Both the position numbers and the translations under genes were made by a program. The notes beneath the pieces were generated by a model, which made no database searches, was not told the origin of the DNA, and saw only the letters and a list, made by a program, of their open reading frames with translations. A stretch of 64,000 nt of DNA from Trigonopsis variabilis (lineage: Eukaryota > Ascomycota > Trigonopsidomycetes > Trigonopsidales > Trigonopsidaceae): assembly GCA_003707065.3 (NCBI GenBank), contig PPXM03000003.1, positions 124,001-188,000 of the forward strand, in the 5' to 3' direction. Below are positions 62,220 to 64,000 of the stretch, piece by piece. The number at the start of each line of letters is the position of its first letter. Positions within the stretch are counted from its first letter, which is position 1.

Positions 62220-63578
62220 ATGACTGTCCTTAGGTGGTCTTTACTTGCCCTTTTAGCCCACCAGGCCTGGGCTCTTGGTGACTGCGATCCCCTGTCGACT
62301 TCTTCATGTTCTGCAGATCCCGCTCTTGCAACCGATTATACTCATACATTTACGATATCAAGTTCTATGTTCACGGCCGTCGCTTCAACTGATCAGATAT
62401 CTTATACGGACAATGGAGTCGAGTTCACAATTGAGGAGGACGGGCAAGCTCCCACTATCGAATTCACTAAATACATTATGTTTGGCTATGTCGAAGTGGA
62501 GGTCCAAGCTGCACCTGGAACGGGAATTGTCTCGGCAGTCGTTCTCATGTCGGATGATAAGGATGAAATCGACTGGGAATGGGTCGGCAGTTCACCAGAT
62601 CAAGTGCAGACAAACTATTTTTATCAAGGCCTTACTGCTAGTTATGATCGAGGTGGATATAGTTCTAGCTCTGCTGCCACAACAACTTTCCATTCTTATG
62701 CAATCAACTGGACCGATAGTCAAATCGATTGGCTTATTGACGGAACCGTGGTTCGCACTCTCACTAAAGAATCCACTACTTCCTACGGTTATCCTCAGAC
62801 TCCAATGTTGGTTAAGTTAGGATCCTGGGTCGGTGGCTCGAGTTCGAATGAGGAGGGAACCATAGAATGGGCAGGTGGCTTGGCTGATTTCTCCCAAGCT
62901 CCGTTCAATATGTATGTCAAGTCGATCAAGATCAATGACTACTCGTCTGGCTCCTCCTACTCCTACAGTGATCAGACTGGTCTTGAATCGTCTATTGTTG
63001 CCAATGATGGTCAAATCCTTAGTCGCATCGACTCGTCAGACTCATCGAGCTCATCATCTTTTAGTGCCCCTGCCTCTTCAAGTACCATTGCTAGTTCTTC
63101 TTCCCCTTCGAGCTCCTCCTTCTCTAGTACTGTTCAGTCTAGCTCTATTGCAACATCTTCACAGACTCCGTCCAGCTCAAGCTCTTCCACTAAACAAAGT
63201 TCAAGCTCTACCCTCATCCCTACGTCGGTACATTCGTCCGAAGCAGCTTCACCCTCAGCTTCTGCTTCTTCAGAGGCGCCTGCTTTCTCTTCTTCCTCTG
63301 GACAAGGTGTCACTAGAGTATCATCATCATCAGCTTTGGAGACTTCATCTGGGAGCCAAACAAGTGCATCTCTCTCTGTTGATGGCTCTTCTGGTCGAGG
63401 TGCAAGCGCGGCCTCTAGCAGCGCTTTTGCGACTTCCATAGTTTCTAGCGCTGTGACAGCTGCTTCGTCGACGGCATCGGCGAGTTCTACGTTCTCGGGG
63501 GCTGCCATGAGTCGTTACATGAGTTCTCGTTCCGTCGTCGCATTTATCACTTCATCTCTACTTTACGTTCTGGCATAA
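62220..63578 (+). CDS. CRH1: Cell-wall chitin-glucan transglycosidase CRH1/UTR2 (GH16), GPI-anchored
   Basis: Crh enzymes cross-link chitin to beta-glucan at the cell surface. The single exon codes 452 residues. A signal peptide covers about residues 1-19 (MTVLRWSLLALLAHQAWAL). The GH16 domain runs to about 265, with the catalytic motif DEIDWEWVG giving Glu116, Asp118 and Glu120 (ExDxE), then QTNYFYQG and HSYAINWTDSQIDWLIDG. No chitin-binding module precedes it, which favours Crh1 over Utr2. A Ser/Thr/Ala-rich stalk of about 160 residues follows. The protein ends in SRSVVAFITSSLLYVLA, a GPI-anchor signal. The serine stalk uses mixed TCx/AGy codons and creates a long antisense open frame that is not a gene. 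Confidence 0.96.
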   Translation: MTVLRWSLLALLAHQAWALGDCDPLSTSSCSADPALATDYTHTFTISSSMFTAVASTDQISYTDNGVEFTIEEDGQAPTIEFTKYIMFGYVEVEVQAAPGTGIVSAVVLMSDDKDEIDWEWVGSSPDQVQTNYFYQGLTASYDRGGYSSSSAATTTFHSYAINWTDSQIDWLIDGTVVRTLTKESTTSYGYPQTPMLVKLGSWVGGSSSNEEGTIEWAGGLADFSQAPFNMYVKSIKINDYSSGSSYSYSDQTGLESSIVANDGQILSRIDSSDSSSSSSFSAPASSSTIASSSSPSSSSFSSTVQSSSIATSSQTPSSSSSSTKQSSSSTLIPTSVHSSEAASPSASASSEAPAFSSSSGQGVTRVSSSSALETSSGSQTSASLSVDGSSGRGASAASSSAFATSIVSSAVTAASSTASASSTFSGAAMSRYMSSRSVVAFITSSLLYVLA

Positions 63579-63781
63579 ACAGCTTCGGATTATTCTGAGG
63601 GAACACAATGGATTGCGGGCATTGGGGCACAGGATATTTATTCATAAAAGTTATCATTGGTCTTTAATTTGTAGCATTCATGAACAGATGCAAAATTCAA
63701 TCCACAACTTGATATACAGGGGGAAAAGAGTTCCGATACTAAAATAAATAATAAATACACACTCAGTCCATATTCACAACC

Positions 63782-64000
63782 CTATTCATAATACCAGTCG
63801 GTTATTGTATCAGTCTCACCATATAAATGTTCCTCATTAGTGTCCTCTTCAGCCGCAACATTTCTCTCCGAGTTTTCCGTAGATGGGTCTGTATTGTTCG
63901 TATCAATATCAAACGCAATCTCTTGAGAAACTTGAGTTTCTTCAAGCTTCTTGTCACACGAGTTCTCATGTTTGCTTGAGTTCTCGGCCGTTGGAGGCTC
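63782..64000 (-). CDS. Unknown protein, C-terminal 72 residues only
   Basis: An open frame enters from the right edge and ends in TAG at 63782-63784. Its 72 residues are strongly acidic and polar (ENSSKHENSCDKKLEETQ, then ERNVAAEEDTNEEHLYGE) and close with TDWYYE. The composition suggests a disordered tail, and I recognise no family. It converges with CRH1 203 bp away, which fits the alternating layout of the window. Confidence 0.6.
   Translation of the reverse strand, partial: EPPTAENSSKHENSCDKKLEETQVSQEIAFDIDTNNTDPSTENSERNVAAEEDTNEEHLYGETDTITDWYYE

Noticed and set aside
63134-63508. A 124-residue minus-strand open frame inside CRH1
   Set aside because: It is the antisense shadow of the Ser/Ala-rich stalk, whose codons rarely make stops on the other strand.
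1-64000. tRNA, rRNA, CRISPR arrays and LTR-type elements
   Set aside because: I looked for T-loop-like GTTCGA contexts, rRNA-like segments, spaced repeats and reverse transcriptase motifs, and saw none I could support.

Overview
This is nuclear DNA from a fungus, almost certainly an ascomycete. The window carries fungal-type genes for a CRH-family cell-wall transglycosidase with a GPI-anchor signal, an RTG2 homologue, a VTC4 polyphosphate polymerase, a fused ADE2 and a TFS1-like PEBP. It also keeps genes that budding yeast lacks but fission yeast has, such as the SF3b p14 subunit. Nearly every gene is cut by one to six very small introns (most 32-50 bp) with GTRAG-like donors and CTAAC/CTGAC branch sites close to the acceptor. 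Compact genes, tiny introns and AT-rich spacers point by inference to an early-diverging ascomycete of the Taphrinomycotina type. The species cannot be named from this window.

Layout: positions 1-20000 hold the 3' end of a short-chain dehydrogenase, RAD2/XPG, mitochondrial ribosomal protein bL36m, Mediator MED14, PTA1/symplekin, TFS1-like PEBP, dynamin DNM1, an AIM17-like dioxygenase, a duplicated scrap of OST1, OST1 itself and SF3B6. Positions 20000-32000 hold hexokinase, UTP18, DRN1/CWF19L1, RTG2, a 2.7-kb Mutator-like DNA transposon with an intact 9-bp target duplication, and the mitochondrial thiamine-pyrophosphate carrier TPC1. Positions 32000-45000 hold NOC4, ATP4, a questin-oxidase-like gene, an IPA1/UBE3D-type gene, a YEA4-type UDP-GlcNAc transporter, COX17, RNA1 (RanGAP), an LPAT-family acyltransferase and a STIMATE/TMEM110-type membrane protein. 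Positions 45000-64000 hold 6-phosphogluconate dehydrogenase, LSM12, a deletion derivative of the same transposon, VTC4, ADE2, a MADBUB-type BUB1, a CSC1/OSCA channel, CRH1 and the 3' end of an unknown gene.

The genes are unrelated housekeeping functions: repair, transcription, RNA processing, mitochondria, carbon metabolism and cell wall. There is no operon-like or secondary-metabolite cluster. Neighbours mostly alternate in strand, with convergent 3' ends 20-280 bp apart and divergent starts 170-1700 bp apart, so most promoters lie in shared bidirectional spacers. The most useful novelties are a TPC1 intron that must end in TG, not AG; two stop-free introns of length 3n (COX17, BUB1) that read through in frame; a 17-nt internal exon in the YEA4-type gene; the duplicated OST1 signal-peptide segment; and the transposon pair. 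I see no strong sign of a wholly new multi-gene system.
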